Assembly: GCA_024641305.1 (NCBI GenBank)
Contig: JAHEDI010000023.1
Coordinates: 1 to 54,073, forward strand
DNA length: 54,073 nucleotides
Reading direction: 5' to 3'
Origin: a bacterium
GTDB taxonomy: Bacteria; Actinomycetota; Acidimicrobiia; Spongiisociales; JAENVV01
A program made the position numbers and the translations under genes. Positions within the stretch are counted from its first letter, which is position 1; every line of letters starts with the position of its first letter. Below, piece by piece: positions 42,462 to 51,166 of this stretch. The notes below the pieces were generated by a model. That model had not been told where the DNA came from. It searched no databases and saw only the letters and a program-made list of their open reading frames with translations.

Positions 42462-43691
42462 ATGGACTTCGACATGCCGCCCGGAGATGACCCACGCCGG
42501 GTTTCGGTGAAAGCGTGGTTGACCAATCACCCCCACCCGAGTGGTCGTGAGATGTATGAAGCCGGCTACGTTGTTCCGCATTGGCCCGCCCCGTGGGGCG
42601 TCGACGCCGACCCGATGCACCAGGTCATCATCGACGAAGAGTTCAATCGAGCCGGCCTCAAGCGTCCCGACAACGCCATCGGGATTGGTTGGGCAGCCCC
42701 GGTGATCCTCCTGGCGGGAACCGATGAGCAACAAGCTCGCTATCTCCCGGGGATTTTCAGTGGTGAGGAGTACTGGTGCCAGCTTTTCAGCGAGCCGGAC
42801 TCGGGCAGCGACCTGGCGAGCCTGTCGACTAGAGCGGTGCGCGATGGGGATGAGTACGTCGTAACCGGATCGAAAACCTGGTCGAGTTTCGCCCACAAAT
42901 CGAAGTACGGCATCTTGCTGGCCCGAACCGACGCCGACACACCGAAACACAAAGGTATCTCATACTTCATCATGCCGATGGACGCCTCCGGTCTCACGAT
43001 GCAGCCGATCATCGACATGTCGACTGCCCATTCGTTTAATCAAGTGTTCTTCGATGAGGTGCGCATTCCGGCCGCCAATCGAGTGGGGGAGGAGGGCGAC
43101 GGTTGGCGGTTGGCAGTTGCCACGCTGGCGAACGAGCGGGCCTCGCTATCGTCGGGAGGGTCATTGTGGGGGATCGGGCCGACCGCCCGGACTCTCGTTG
43201 ACCTTGTCGGGCGGGTCGGCGGCGCCCTCAATCCGCTGCTCCGGGATCGCCTTGCTCAGATCTATTGCGAATCCGAGGTGCTTCGGTTGTTACAACTGCG
43301 AATGTTGAGCGCCAGGCTGCAGGGCAAGACCCCGGGATCTGAGGCATCGGTCCAGAAGATCTTGTCCGATGAACATGGCCAACACGTCATGGAGTTCGCC
43401 AAAGACTTCGCCGGTACCGCCGGACTTTTGGAAGGTTCGGGTCCGGCGGGACCGGTCCCCAAACTCCAACAGGACGGCTTGACCGAGATCAACTTCCCGC
43501 GTGGGGCCGCGAGTCAGTTCCCCGACGTTGATCCGATTTGGCATTACGGGTTCGTGTTCCAACCTGCGTTGACGCTGGGCGGTGGGACGTTTGCCATTCA
43601 ACGCAACATTGTCGCCGAACAAGTGCTCGGGTTGCCGCGCGAACCTGACGTTGAAGCGGGGCAGACGTGGTCTGAGACCCGGCGCCCTTAA
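42462..43691 (+). CDS. Acyl-CoA dehydrogenase
   Basis: 409-residue flavoenzyme that should introduce the alpha-beta double bond in an acyl-CoA. QLFSEPDSGSDLASLSTRA is the family signature for FAD and acyl-CoA contacts, VTGSKTWSSFA the middle beta domain, and the C-terminal helical part ends with TFAIQRNIVAEQVLGLPRE. The long, modified N-terminus resembles the FadE28/FadE29-like branch active on steroid or branched side chains, so the substrate need not be a simple fatty acid. It probably has a leaderless mRNA. Its TAA overlaps the convergent zincin stop in TTAA. Confidence 0.93.
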   Translation: MDFDMPPGDDPRRVSVKAWLTNHPHPSGREMYEAGYVVPHWPAPWGVDADPMHQVIIDEEFNRAGLKRPDNAIGIGWAAPVILLAGTDEQQARYLPGIFSGEEYWCQLFSEPDSGSDLASLSTRAVRDGDEYVVTGSKTWSSFAHKSKYGILLARTDADTPKHKGISYFIMPMDASGLTMQPIIDMSTAHSFNQVFFDEVRIPAANRVGEEGDGWRLAVATLANERASLSSGGSLWGIGPTARTLVDLVGRVGGALNPLLRDRLAQIYCESEVLRLLQLRMLSARLQGKTPGSEASVQKILSDEHGQHVMEFAKDFAGTAGLLEGSGPAGPVPKLQQDGLTEINFPRGAASQFPDVDPIWHYGFVFQPALTLGGGTFAIQRNIVAEQVLGLPREPDVEAGQTWSETRRP

Positions 43692-44041
43692 TCCCAGCCG
43701 AGTTCGTGGAGGCGTTGTTCGTCCATGCCCAGGTGATGGGCAATTTCGTGCAGGACGGTCACCCGAATTTCGTGGCGGAGTGCTTCAGGGTCGAGTCCCA
43801 ACGCCACGTGGGGTTCTTTGAAGATGGTGATCGTGTCAGGCAACACCGCTGAATAATCGTTGCCGCGGTCGAGGAGGGACACCCCGTCATACAGGCCGAG
43901 TAGGCCGTCGCCGTGCGGATCCTGGTCAGACGTCGGGCGATCGGCGATGGCAAAGATCACGTTGTCCATCGTGTCGGTCACCCATTGGGGGAGGCTTGCC
44001 AGGGCATCGCCAACTGCTTTGTCAAACTCGTCATCGGTCAT
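43688..44041 (-). CDS. Zincin-like metallopeptidase (Zincin_1 family)
   Basis: 117 residues. The C-terminal motif VLHEIAHHLGMDEQRLHELGW is the HExxHxxGxxxxRL signature of the small DUF1025/Zincin_1 family common in actinobacteria. The N-terminal half (ALASLPQWVTDTMDNVIFAI) is also typical. The peptide substrate is unknown. It is cytoplasmic, with no signal peptide. Its stop overlaps that of the acyl-CoA dehydrogenase. Confidence 0.92.
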   Translation of the reverse strand: MTDDEFDKAVGDALASLPQWVTDTMDNVIFAIADRPTSDQDPHGDGLLGLYDGVSLLDRGNDYSAVLPDTITIFKEPHVALGLDPEALRHEIRVTVLHEIAHHLGMDEQRLHELGWD

Positions 44042-44123
44042 TCTGCGTCACCGTCCGTATCGACCAGCGATCGTAGCCCAACCGGCTATCCGCCGATTTG
44101 TCATCGACATTTGAGGAGCAAAC

Positions 44124-44178
44124 TTGACCGTTTATCAACAATTGTTTATCGTAAAACAATATACAATTTCCGATAAAC
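44124..44178 (+). promoter_or_regulatory. Promoter with GTTTATC repeats before DUF2975/HTH pair
   Basis: TTGACC (44124-44129) with 17 bases to TATCGT (44147-44152). GTTTATC at 44130-44136, GTTTATCG at 44144-44151 and the inverted CGATAAAC at 44171-44178 are likely operator half-sites for the HTH protein encoded by the second gene. The region is much richer in AT than its surroundings. Confidence 0.62.
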
Positions 44179-44196
44179 AGATAGGAGTAACGAGAC

Positions 44197-44748
44197 ATGA
44201 ATATGAAGGTGATTCGTCTGTCGAAGATTGCGTTCGACATCATGTTCTTCGTTGGATTGATTGGCATCGTGCTGGTTGCGGGTTTGACGGTCTTGTCGCC
44301 GATCATCGTGGATGCGATCCGGGAGTCGAATGGATTGGCAACCAGTGGTAACTTTTTTGGAGTCCCCGTGTCGTTCGATCTGTCGAAGATGGATAGTGGA
44401 ACGGTCGCCCAGGTCGCCTACGCCGCCGGGTTCGGGATTGTCGTGTCCATGGGCGTCGGCACGTACATCGCCCACCAGATCCGGCGTGCCCTTCGGGCGG
44501 TCCTGGGTGGGACCGCTTTCCGTGACGAGAACTATGAGCGCCTCCGCAAGGTGGCCTACGCAGCCTTCGTGCTCGTGCCGATGGGATGGATCACCAGCTC
44601 TTGGATCTCGACGGTCGTTGACGGGTCCTTCGCCCTGGAGATCGACATCCCGTTTGCGACGATCGCCGGCGGTCTGCTGGCCCTGGCGGTCGCCGAGATC
44701 TACAAGGCCGGTATCACCCTTCAGGACGAGTCAGAACTGACGGTGTGA
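44197..44748 (+). CDS. DUF2975 membrane protein
   Basis: 183 residues with four membrane helices (about 10-35, 65-88, 118-140 and 150-170). The part QIRRALRAVLGGTAFRDENYERLRK is a typical inner loop of DUF2975. These proteins are nearly always encoded beside a small YozG-like HTH protein and may modulate it, but the role is not known. AGGAG lies nine bases before the ATG. The final TGA shares an A with the ATG of the next gene, so the pair is coupled. Confidence 0.88.
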   Translation: MNMKVIRLSKIAFDIMFFVGLIGIVLVAGLTVLSPIIVDAIRESNGLATSGNFFGVPVSFDLSKMDSGTVAQVAYAAGFGIVVSMGVGTYIAHQIRRALRAVLGGTAFRDENYERLRKVAYAAFVLVPMGWITSSWISTVVDGSFALEIDIPFATIAGGLLALAVAEIYKAGITLQDESELTV

Positions 44749-44957
44749 TGATGGGAATCGAAGTGAACCTCGATCGTGTCTTGCTTGATCGAAAGATGAC
44801 TCTCACGGACTTGTCCGAATCGGTTGGCGTAACTCTGGCGAACCTTTCCATTCTCAAGACCGGGAAAGCCAAAGCGGTCCGTTTCACCACCTTGGAGGCC
44901 ATTTGTCGGACCCTCGATTGCCAGCCAGGCGACATCCTCCAATACGTGGACGGCTGA
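44748..44957 (+). CDS. YozG-like Cro/C1-type transcriptional regulator
   Basis: 69 residues, almost all helix-turn-helix: LDRVLLDRKMTLTDLSESVGVTLANLSILKTGKA with the ending TLDCQPGDILQYV, typical of the small YozG family that partners with DUF2975. It probably binds the GTTTATC repeats upstream of the operon and so represses itself. Start by TGATG overlap with the preceding stop; an ATG at 44751 is a close alternative. A terminator follows. Confidence 0.9.
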   Translation: MMGIEVNLDRVLLDRKMTLTDLSESVGVTLANLSILKTGKAKAVRFTTLEAICRTLDCQPGDILQYVDG

Positions 44958-44966
44958 TCCGCCACT

Positions 44967-44997
44967 AAAAAGGGCCGATCCTCGGATCGGTCCTTTT
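44967..44997. terminator. Bidirectional terminator after the HTH gene
   Basis: AAAAAGGGCCGATCC and GGATCGGTCCTTTT pair around a 2-base gap with one mismatch; the T-run on one side and A-run on the other let it work both ways. It lies ten bases after the stop. Confidence 0.88.
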
Positions 44998-45082
44998 CCC
45001 ATTGACCGACGCTGGGCGCTGTTTCGCACCCACCACAGAACGTTCTACACTGCCCATTCACAGCCCGACCCAAAACTGGCTG

Positions 45083-45154
45083 GGGCGATTAGCTCAGCGG
45101 GAGAGCGCTGCCTTCACACGGCAGAGGTCACTGGTTCGATCCCAGTATCGCCCA
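45083..45154 (+). tRNA. tRNA-Val(CAC)
   Basis: 72-base cloverleaf: acceptor GGGCGAT/ATCGCCC, anticodon arm CTGCC-TTCACAC-GGCAG with anticodon CAC. CCA is not encoded. Accessory DNA starts just after it. Confidence 0.96.
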
Positions 45155-45225
45155 CTCCGAGATCCCTTGTGTTTGTTGGGGCTTCTAGGTCAGTCCCCTC
45201 CCTTGATCCCTGTTTTGGGATCGTC

Positions 45226-45247
45226 GCGTCCACATGGCGTCCACACG
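45226..45247. repeat. Two 11-bp repeats beside tRNA-Val(CAC)
   Basis: GCGTCCACATG and GCGTCCACACG in tandem. They share the core GTCCACA and the 11-bp period with the arm repeats of the tRNA-Val(GAC) element, and may be arm sites of a lost element. Confidence 0.5.
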
Positions 45248-45266
45248 AGATGGGTCCCGGGGCGGG

Positions 45267-45645
45267 TTGAGGGTGTCGGCCACGATTCGGCGCTACGCGC
45301 TCCGCAAAGAAACGCTTTCTTCGATGGTTGAGCTGGGCTCGTTGACACCGGCAGCGGCAGGATTCCTCTGGGCTGTGATGCAGACGAACATGAGTGTTCT
45401 CATCTCGGGTCCGCCCGGGGCAGGGAAGACCTCCATGCTCACGGCGGCACCGTCGACACACTGTCTGCGGTGTTGCGAAGAAGTGCGTGAACTGCACGTT
45501 CCTATCACGCACGGGTCCTACTACGAGTCTCGTCCGGCTGCCCTCGATGGATCAGCGGAGATAAGCCTTCGAGACCTCGTCAAGGTCGTTCTTGCGATGC
45601 GCCCGGATCGCATTGTCGTCGGCGAGGTACGAGGCTCGGAAGCGC
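45267..45645 (+). pseudogene. Fragment of a CpaF/TadA-type secretion ATPase
   Basis: About 125 codons of a VirB11-like ATPase: RRYALRKETLSSMVELGSL, Walker A GPPGAGKTSML, the acidic region VREL, and Walker B-like MRPDRIVVGEVRGSEA. The N-terminal domain, the downstream half and a start codon are missing. After 45645 the frame loses similarity, and ITGLPFAVELAVA appears in another frame, so there was a deletion and a shift. CpaF/TadA powers tad-type pili or DNA transfer; here it is only a relic. Confidence 0.75.
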
Positions 45646-45800
45646 CGCGTCGAAGAGATAACCGGGCTTCCGTTTGCGGTAGAACTGGCCGTTGCATGAG
45701 AGTCCGCGTGCGTCATCCAGTCGGCCAGTAGCGCCGAAAGCCGGTTCCCGGATGCTCTGAGTCGGTCGATGGGGCTCGCCTGGTCGTCTTTATGTTCTAC

Positions 45801-46202
45801 TCAGAGCCGGATGCCGGCCAACTGCTTGAGGTCCGGTTCGGCGCTGTCGAACTCATGAATGGCGGTGTGCTCGCTCAGTTCGCGGATCCCTAGTGGGGAG
45901 CCGGAGACGAGGCCGGACATGGCATCAGCCTCCAGGCGTCGCGCAGGACGCGAATTCCCCCAGGGCACCGAAGGTGTCTCCTGGCGCAGAGGACCCGTCG
46001 ACGGATCCGTGAGACGGCGTCGGGATGCACCGAGAGGGCGGCAGTCTCGCGGTGCAGGCTCCCATCGGCGAACTCGACGACCCAGAAGCTCCGAGGATTG
46101 TTCGCATAGCGGAGGCCCAGACCGTCGAAGACAGCGACAAGGTCGTCCTCTGGCAGGGGGATCCGTCGACGGGCGGCCGGCGTCAGCTGTTAGGGACTCC
46201 AT
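45801..46202 (-). other. Decayed minus-strand coding fragments
   Basis: Two natural-looking stretches occur in different frames: EDDLVAVFDGLGLRYANNPR followed by SFWVVEFADGSLHRE (about 46045-46155), and SGSPLGIRELSEHTAIHEFD (about 45840-45905). They may be one gene broken by frameshifts. I cannot name the family. The 46203-46364 stretch beyond has nothing recognisable. Confidence 0.3.
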
Positions 46203-46364
46203 AGTCCGAGATATCCCGCGATACTTCGGAGAAGAGTCCTGACACTAAACGCAGTGTCCGTTACCCAGCAACACGCCTTGCCTACCCCTCGACGGGCGCC
46301 GCTATCGCCGGATCCGAGGAATGGCCGAGACCCGATATCGTGCGGGGGCGAGCGTCTCGCTGAC

Positions 46365-47177
46365 TCAGGTTGCCGGCGCCTTATTGGACAAGGTTGCGGG
46401 ACCTCTAATCAAAACGGTCGTTGCGGATACTGCGAGCATCAGGGCAACGAAGATGCTGAACGTAGTCAGTTCGCCGTCCGTGTTCTCAGGTAGGAGCGGC
46501 ATGAAGACGAAGGCCACGTTCGAGGCGAAGTGAAGGAGAATCGCCAATCCGACTGCGCCGCCGGATGCGTTGAAGACCGCAGCCACTATCACGCTCAACG
46601 AAACGACAAAGAGGCCGAAAAGCCAGAACGGAGTATCGAGGGGCACGCCAGTATCGATGAGAGCAGCCGGGTAGTGCCATATCCAATGAACCCCTCCCAC
46701 GATGAGCGCCGCAGTAAGAGCCGAGTGGCGGGTCTGCAGGCCGGGTAGTGCGTATCCACGCCATCCATACTCCTCACCAAACGCAATAAATAGCAGAGGA
46801 AGTACGACGATCAGCCCGTCCGATGGCATTCCGAACTCGTAGGCGTCTCCGGTGACGATGGCCCCAATGCCCATGGCTACGAACGCTAACACGGGTATCG
46901 CAAGTGCCGACACCACAACAAGCCTCGCTGAGATTGGCTCGCTGCCACCAAAACGCAGGAGCCGCCGGATACCTGGTCCACCCTCGGTAACCCCTGCCAT
47001 CACGACCGCAACCGTGGAGGGGACAATGACGGCCAGAATCGCAGCGTCGGGGTTATCCAACCGGTAGCCGATGACGTACACCACCGCTGCACTCGCTAGC
47101 AGTGTGATGACGAAGAAGACCCAGACGTGGGTGAGGCTTCGAGTGCCCCCGTGTTCAACCGAATGCGAAACCCTCAT
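46365..47177 (-). CDS. CPBP-family intramembrane protease
   Basis: 270 residues from the ATG at 47177, with about eight membrane helices. The CPBP (Rce1-like) motifs are present: EEYGWRGYALPGLQ near residue 140, HWIWHYPAAL near 170, and the histidine in LLHFASNVAF near 230. Members process or protect peptides at the membrane, and some give bacteriocin immunity; the role here is unknown. The longer frame to 47558 has no family sequence before residue 1. A second CPBP gene of opposite strand lies about 870 bp away. Confidence 0.88.
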   Translation of the reverse strand: MRVSHSVEHGGTRSLTHVWVFFVITLLASAAVVYVIGYRLDNPDAAILAVIVPSTVAVVMAGVTEGGPGIRRLLRFGGSEPISARLVVVSALAIPVLAFVAMGIGAIVTGDAYEFGMPSDGLIVVLPLLFIAFGEEYGWRGYALPGLQTRHSALTAALIVGGVHWIWHYPAALIDTGVPLDTPFWLFGLFVVSLSVIVAAVFNASGGAVGLAILLHFASNVAFVFMPLLPENTDGELTTFSIFVALMLAVSATTVLIRGPATLSNKAPAT

Positions 47178-47739
47178 GAGTCCTAAACCTCCAACAGCGA
47201 CTCTGTACGTGCGGCCAGGGGAAAAGCCGCCGATACAGCAGCCGCACGGTAGCGGCGTGGGTATCGACACCGCAATCGCAGCATCTGGATTGGTTCCTAC
47301 GATGGTCATTGCCATCCCTCCCTCACCAGCAGATAGGTGTGGCACGCATTTGCAGGGAGGGTGGACCAGAGACCCCCTGGCCTGGGGTGACAGGGCCGGT
47401 GACGGTCTCCCACCCGACCGCTGAAGTGCAGTTCCCTGGGCCTGCCGGCTAGTCAATCGAAAGGTAACCCAACCATCGAGGTGGCAGCCGGTCTCGTGAG
47501 CCAAGCCGAACCCCAAGAAACAATCCAACCGCAGGTCCCGGCCGAGGGTGACAGCCACTCACCACGATCAGCGCACCAACCCATCCTCCCTGCCCCGAGA
47601 CGGTGAGCGACATGCGCCATGGTCGGAGGTACCCCAACGCATCCTCCCTGCCGGTTATGGCCCTTCATACGGCGGATCCTGCTCTCCTGTTCATCGCCGA
47701 TGTGAACCATCTGGCTCTATTTCCTCATCGTTGTCGTGA

Positions 47740-47990
47740 ATTGTGCTGCATCTACAAGGGGAAGCCGAGGAGGTTCCAGTAGTAGCGCACCACAGCAGGT
47801 ACGGCGCAGTCAGCGCGAGGAGTGTGAGTAGATGCGGCCTCCCATCGTGAACCAGCGACTCTTCCAGGCCTAACTGCGGCAAGGACAAGCGCGCAAGCTC
47901 GCGACCGCTCCGAGCGAGATGAACCCGGTCGCGAGGAACGGGATGAGCGTGGGGCCGTAGGCCACGGTTCATCATTTGAGTGGCGGAGGT
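47740..47990 (-). other. Membrane-protein remnant between two CPBP genes
   Basis: Within the 47178-48045 stretch, which otherwise has no supported gene, the minus strand reads MAYGPTLIPFLATGFISLGA and then, in another frame, LLTLLALTAPYLLW. This resembles a small membrane protein broken by a stop and a shift. No family is assigned. Confidence 0.3.
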
Positions 47991-48045
47991 TTCGGGCGAG
48001 TCCTACGATCTTCTCTTGTCGACCTTAGGTTATGGGAGGACGAGA

Positions 48046-48915
48046 ATGGTTGGTGACACCCCTAGTCAGCGCGTGACGAGAAGTCGTATGACGAGGTTCT
48101 TCATTATCACGTTCTCTTTTTCGTGGATGCTGTGGCTTCTGCCGGTATTGCGATCGACGTTTCTTCCTGGCCTTTCTGAGATTGTCGGTCTGCTCGGTGT
48201 GTTTGCACCGTTCGGTCCCGGGGTTGCGGCCTTCTGGTTGGTTCGACGTGCTGCTGGCGGGGAGCGAGTTCGGGTTTTGTGGCTCCGCGGCTGGACGCTG
48301 GACTTTGACAAGAGGTGGCTCGTTCCAGCTCTCGGTTTGGGACCGCTGGTCGGGCTACTCAGCGTGGTCGGGGTTATGGCGTTCGGCGGCGAGATCCGCT
48401 GGGACGACGCTGTAGCTCCCGCGATGATCCTCCCGGTATTCGTTCTGATCTACTTCGCCAATGCTTTGCCCGAGGAGTATGGATGGCGTGGATTCGCTCT
48501 GGATCCTCTTCAGCAGCGGTATACCGCGTTGGGGGCCAGTCTTATGCTGGGACTGATCTGGGGTCTGTGGCACCTTCCGCTCGTGTTCATCGAGGGGACG
48601 ACGCAGGCTTCCATTCCCTTCTACGAGTTTGTTCTGCAGACGATGGTCCTGGCAGTCTTGTACACGTGGCTATACAACAACACCGGTGGGAGTGTGCTTG
48701 TCGCGGCGTTGTTCCATGCTTCTGCGAATATCGCGGGGGCGGCGATCCCGACTTGGACGACGGAGTTGGGGCGCTCCGTCAACTTCGTGTTGCTGCTGGT
48801 TATCGCGGGGGTGGTTGTCTTGCGCTACGGATGGCGACAGTTGCGGATAGGGGTTCATGACGCCGACGTGATCGACCACCGGGCGAACCTCCAGGATGAC
48901 AGGGACCCGACGTGA
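48046..48915 (+). CDS. CPBP-family intramembrane protease
   Basis: 289 residues with seven or eight membrane helices. Motifs: PEEYGWRGFALDPLQ near residue 145, GLIWGLWHLPLVF near 175 and ALFHASANIAGA near 230, which supply the glutamates and histidines of the active site. The ATG at 48046 is preferred over an earlier start at 47980 because GGAGG lies six bases before it and the family N-terminus begins soon after. It may be involved in peptide maturation or immunity. The gene at 46365 is a divergent relative. The 48916-49171 stretch after it is empty. Confidence 0.9.
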   Translation: MVGDTPSQRVTRSRMTRFFIITFSFSWMLWLLPVLRSTFLPGLSEIVGLLGVFAPFGPGVAAFWLVRRAAGGERVRVLWLRGWTLDFDKRWLVPALGLGPLVGLLSVVGVMAFGGEIRWDDAVAPAMILPVFVLIYFANALPEEYGWRGFALDPLQQRYTALGASLMLGLIWGLWHLPLVFIEGTTQASIPFYEFVLQTMVLAVLYTWLYNNTGGSVLVAALFHASANIAGAAIPTWTTELGRSVNFVLLLVIAGVVVLRYGWRQLRIGVHDADVIDHRANLQDDRDPT

Positions 48916-49171
48916 TCGGGACCGGTCAGATTCGAGACAATCCGGCGCAGGCCCACGTTCGCGCATAACGGCCCTCCCGCGATCGCCTCTGGACGGCAAT
49001 ACCTGTCACGCGGTGGGGCACTTGGCCCGGTTTGCTACCCGAACGGGTACCGAGTGGGCGGTGGCCTCTTGGACCTGGTCGCGATCGGTTCCGGCGGAGG
49101 TCGCTGACGTCGGTTGTCGGGGTTCGGATTGCTTCGAATCGAAGTGGTGGGGCATGGGCTTCGACCGGCGG

Positions 49172-49978
49172 TCAGCGGGCTAGGTGGCGGAGGATGGCCT
49201 CGGTTTGGTGGTCGGCGGGGAGCAGGGTTTCGAGGCGGAGTTCATCGAGGGTGATGTCGTAGGCGGCGCCGATGGTGGCGATGGTGGTGAGGAGTCGCAT
49301 TTCGCCCGCAGGCGTTTGCAGGTGGATGGGGACTAGTAGGTCGGACCCGCTGGGCAGTTCGGGTCGGTGGGGGAGTTCATCGATGTCGGGGTAGGATCGG
49401 AGCTCGTCGAAAAGCTGCAGCAGATCGGTGTCGCCGGGTCGTTCTTTGAGTTCTCGCTCGAAGCGGTGCACGAGCGTGGTTGCGGCGTCTCTCCAGTTGT
49501 CGATGTGGGGTCGGAGTCCTTCCGCGTGCAGGAAGAGTCGGAGGATGTTGCCTTGGAAGAGGGACGATGTCTCGGGTGGGATGAGCATTTCGGTCAGGGC
49601 TGTCGCCGCTGGGTTGGCCATGACGAGGTTCCACGCCCGGTCGACGATATAGGCGGGGAAGGGTTGGTGGGCCGCCAGGAGTGTTTCGAGGATGTGACGG
49701 ACCTGTGACATCGCCGGCTCGTCAAGACCATGTTCGGTGTATACGTCGGCGTAGCCGGCAGCCTTGAGCCAGGTGTTGCGTTCTCGCAGCGGGACATCGA
49801 GTTCGGTCGCCAAGTGGATGATCATCTCGCGGCTGGGTTTGGCTCGTCCGGTTTCGAGGTAGCTCAGATGCCGCTGCGACACCTCAGCTGCGACCGAGAG
49901 TTCGAGTTGGCTCATCCGCCTCGCCGTGCGCCATCGATTCAGGATCTCACCAGCGGTCGGACCCATCGTGGTTGTCAT
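49172..49978 (-). CDS. MmyB-type XRE transcriptional regulator
   Basis: 268 residues. N-terminal Cro/C1 helix-turn-helix (MSQLELSVAAEVSQRHLSYLE followed by TGRAKPS) and a C-terminal MmyB-like ligand-binding domain (FPAYIVDRAWNLVMANPAA, then LRLFLHAEGLRPHI). MmyB proteins are common in actinobacteria and often sense a lipid- or polyketide-like small molecule. AAGGAG precedes the ATG by six bases. It is divergent from the membrane/SRPBCC pair, 123 bp away, which it probably controls. Confidence 0.92.
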   Translation of the reverse strand: MTTTMGPTAGEILNRWRTARRMSQLELSVAAEVSQRHLSYLETGRAKPSREMIIHLATELDVPLRERNTWLKAAGYADVYTEHGLDEPAMSQVRHILETLLAAHQPFPAYIVDRAWNLVMANPAATALTEMLIPPETSSLFQGNILRLFLHAEGLRPHIDNWRDAATTLVHRFERELKERPGDTDLLQLFDELRSYPDIDELPHRPELPSGSDLLVPIHLQTPAGEMRLLTTIATIGAAYDITLDELRLETLLPADHQTEAILRHLAR

Positions 49979-50101
49979 TGCGTCTCCTTGCCGACGTGGA
50001 CAGGATACCCAGACTGCCGCTTCGGTTCGATGACCTCACAGGTTATTGATTCACCGCAGCTGGGGAGAGATAGTACGACGACACGACAAAGGAGTAACCA
50101 A

Positions 50102-50524
50102 ATGACAGTGTCATCGACGAAGACTGAGGCCATGTCTGCGCCACAGCGAACCTTTCTCGGCAGAAGGCTCGCGGAGAACGCGAAGGTGTCCGGTGTGACC
50201 GGGCTTGTCCTAGTGGTTGGGGCAGCCGGGCTCGACGGCTGGATGGGGGTGAATCGGTGGGTACTGGCGGGTGTCGGGGCCGGGTTGGTGGCGTATGGAG
50301 TCGCGCTGGTGATCTGGGCCCAGTCCCCGAAGTGGCTGCGACGTGGTGGCCTGCTTGCGGTCGCCGGTGACGCCATGTGGGTGATCGGCGCCGTGGCCCT
50401 GATCGCCTTCACCGACGAGATGGCGGCGGCCGGAGAGGTAGCCCTCGCCGGCGTGACCGCGGTGGTGGCGTGGTTCGTGGCGGCCCAGACGGTCGGACTC
50501 GTCAAGCTCGGGAAGGCGGCCTGA
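50102..50524 (+). CDS. Small four-helix membrane protein in MmyB-linked operon
   Basis: 140 residues with four hydrophobic segments (about 30-45, 48-68, 75-97 and 108-130). The sequence MGVNRWVLAGVGAGLVAYG is typical of small actinobacterial membrane proteins of unknown role. AAAGGAG lies seven bases before the ATG; a reading open from 49730 overlaps the regulator gene and is rejected. The SRPBCC gene starts three bases after its stop, so both are translated from one mRNA. Confidence 0.8.
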   Translation: MTVSSTKTEAMSAPQRTFLGRRLAENAKVSGVTGLVLVVGAAGLDGWMGVNRWVLAGVGAGLVAYGVALVIWAQSPKWLRRGGLLAVAGDAMWVIGAVALIAFTDEMAAAGEVALAGVTAVVAWFVAAQTVGLVKLGKAA

Positions 50525-50527
50525 ACC

Positions 50528-51004
50528 ATGCCCAAATTCAGTATCGAGACCTCACGTGTCGTCGACGCTCCCCTGGATGTGGTCTGGTCGGTTGTCTCGG
50601 ATGCCGGCGGCTACCACACCGTGGTCGACACCCTGGCGCAAACCGAGATCATCTCCGGGCAGGGCGACGGCATGGTTCGGCACTGTGTCGACACCAAAGG
50701 GCGGGAATGGAACGAAACCTGCACCATGTGGAACGAGCACGCCTCATTCCGGATGACCGTGGATCTCGCCAGTTATCCGGCGAGCTTCCGAGCCATGTTC
50801 AAAAGGGTCGAGGGCACCTGGTCGGTCACGCCCACCGAGACCGGAACGCTGATCACGATACGGTTCGACGGAGAGACAAAGCTGGGGCCGCTCGGCGCAC
50901 TGGCCGTCGCCGCCATGGGCCGAGACGGCGTCCTTAGTGGGATCCTGGACGGCTACCAAGCCCAGATCAGCCACCGCCTCGCCACCGACCAGACCAACAG
51001 TTGA
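50528..51004 (+). CDS. SRPBCC-family (polyketide cyclase/START-like) protein
   Basis: 158 residues. The helix-grip fold is recognised from SIETSRVVDAPLDVVWSVVSD at the start and the later pattern FKRVEGTWSVTPTETGTLIT followed by IRFD. These proteins bind hydrophobic ligands in a deep pocket, and some are aromatase/cyclases; neither is shown here. It follows the membrane gene by three bases and forms a unit with the MmyB regulator, so a ligand bound by the regulator could be its substrate. Confidence 0.88.
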   Translation: MPKFSIETSRVVDAPLDVVWSVVSDAGGYHTVVDTLAQTEIISGQGDGMVRHCVDTKGREWNETCTMWNEHASFRMTVDLASYPASFRAMFKRVEGTWSVTPTETGTLITIRFDGETKLGPLGALAVAAMGRDGVLSGILDGYQAQISHRLATDQTNS

Positions 51005-51166
51005 CAAGGTGTGGTTCGAACACCGCTCTAGTGTGCGCCATGGCTATAGGCGCCTGCACGAGGGTCGGCGAGTGCTAGACGCAGTAACGAGCGTAGAGTC
51101 GGGTCGGGTGCCGGTTGGGTGCTCGTCGTGGCGGACCAACCACCGAATCCAAACGGGGAGGGACGA

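Noticed and set aside
42294-42950. Upstream extension of the 71-residue gene
   Set aside because: Antisense to acyl-CoA dehydrogenase; the ribosome site and natural sequence begin at 42293.
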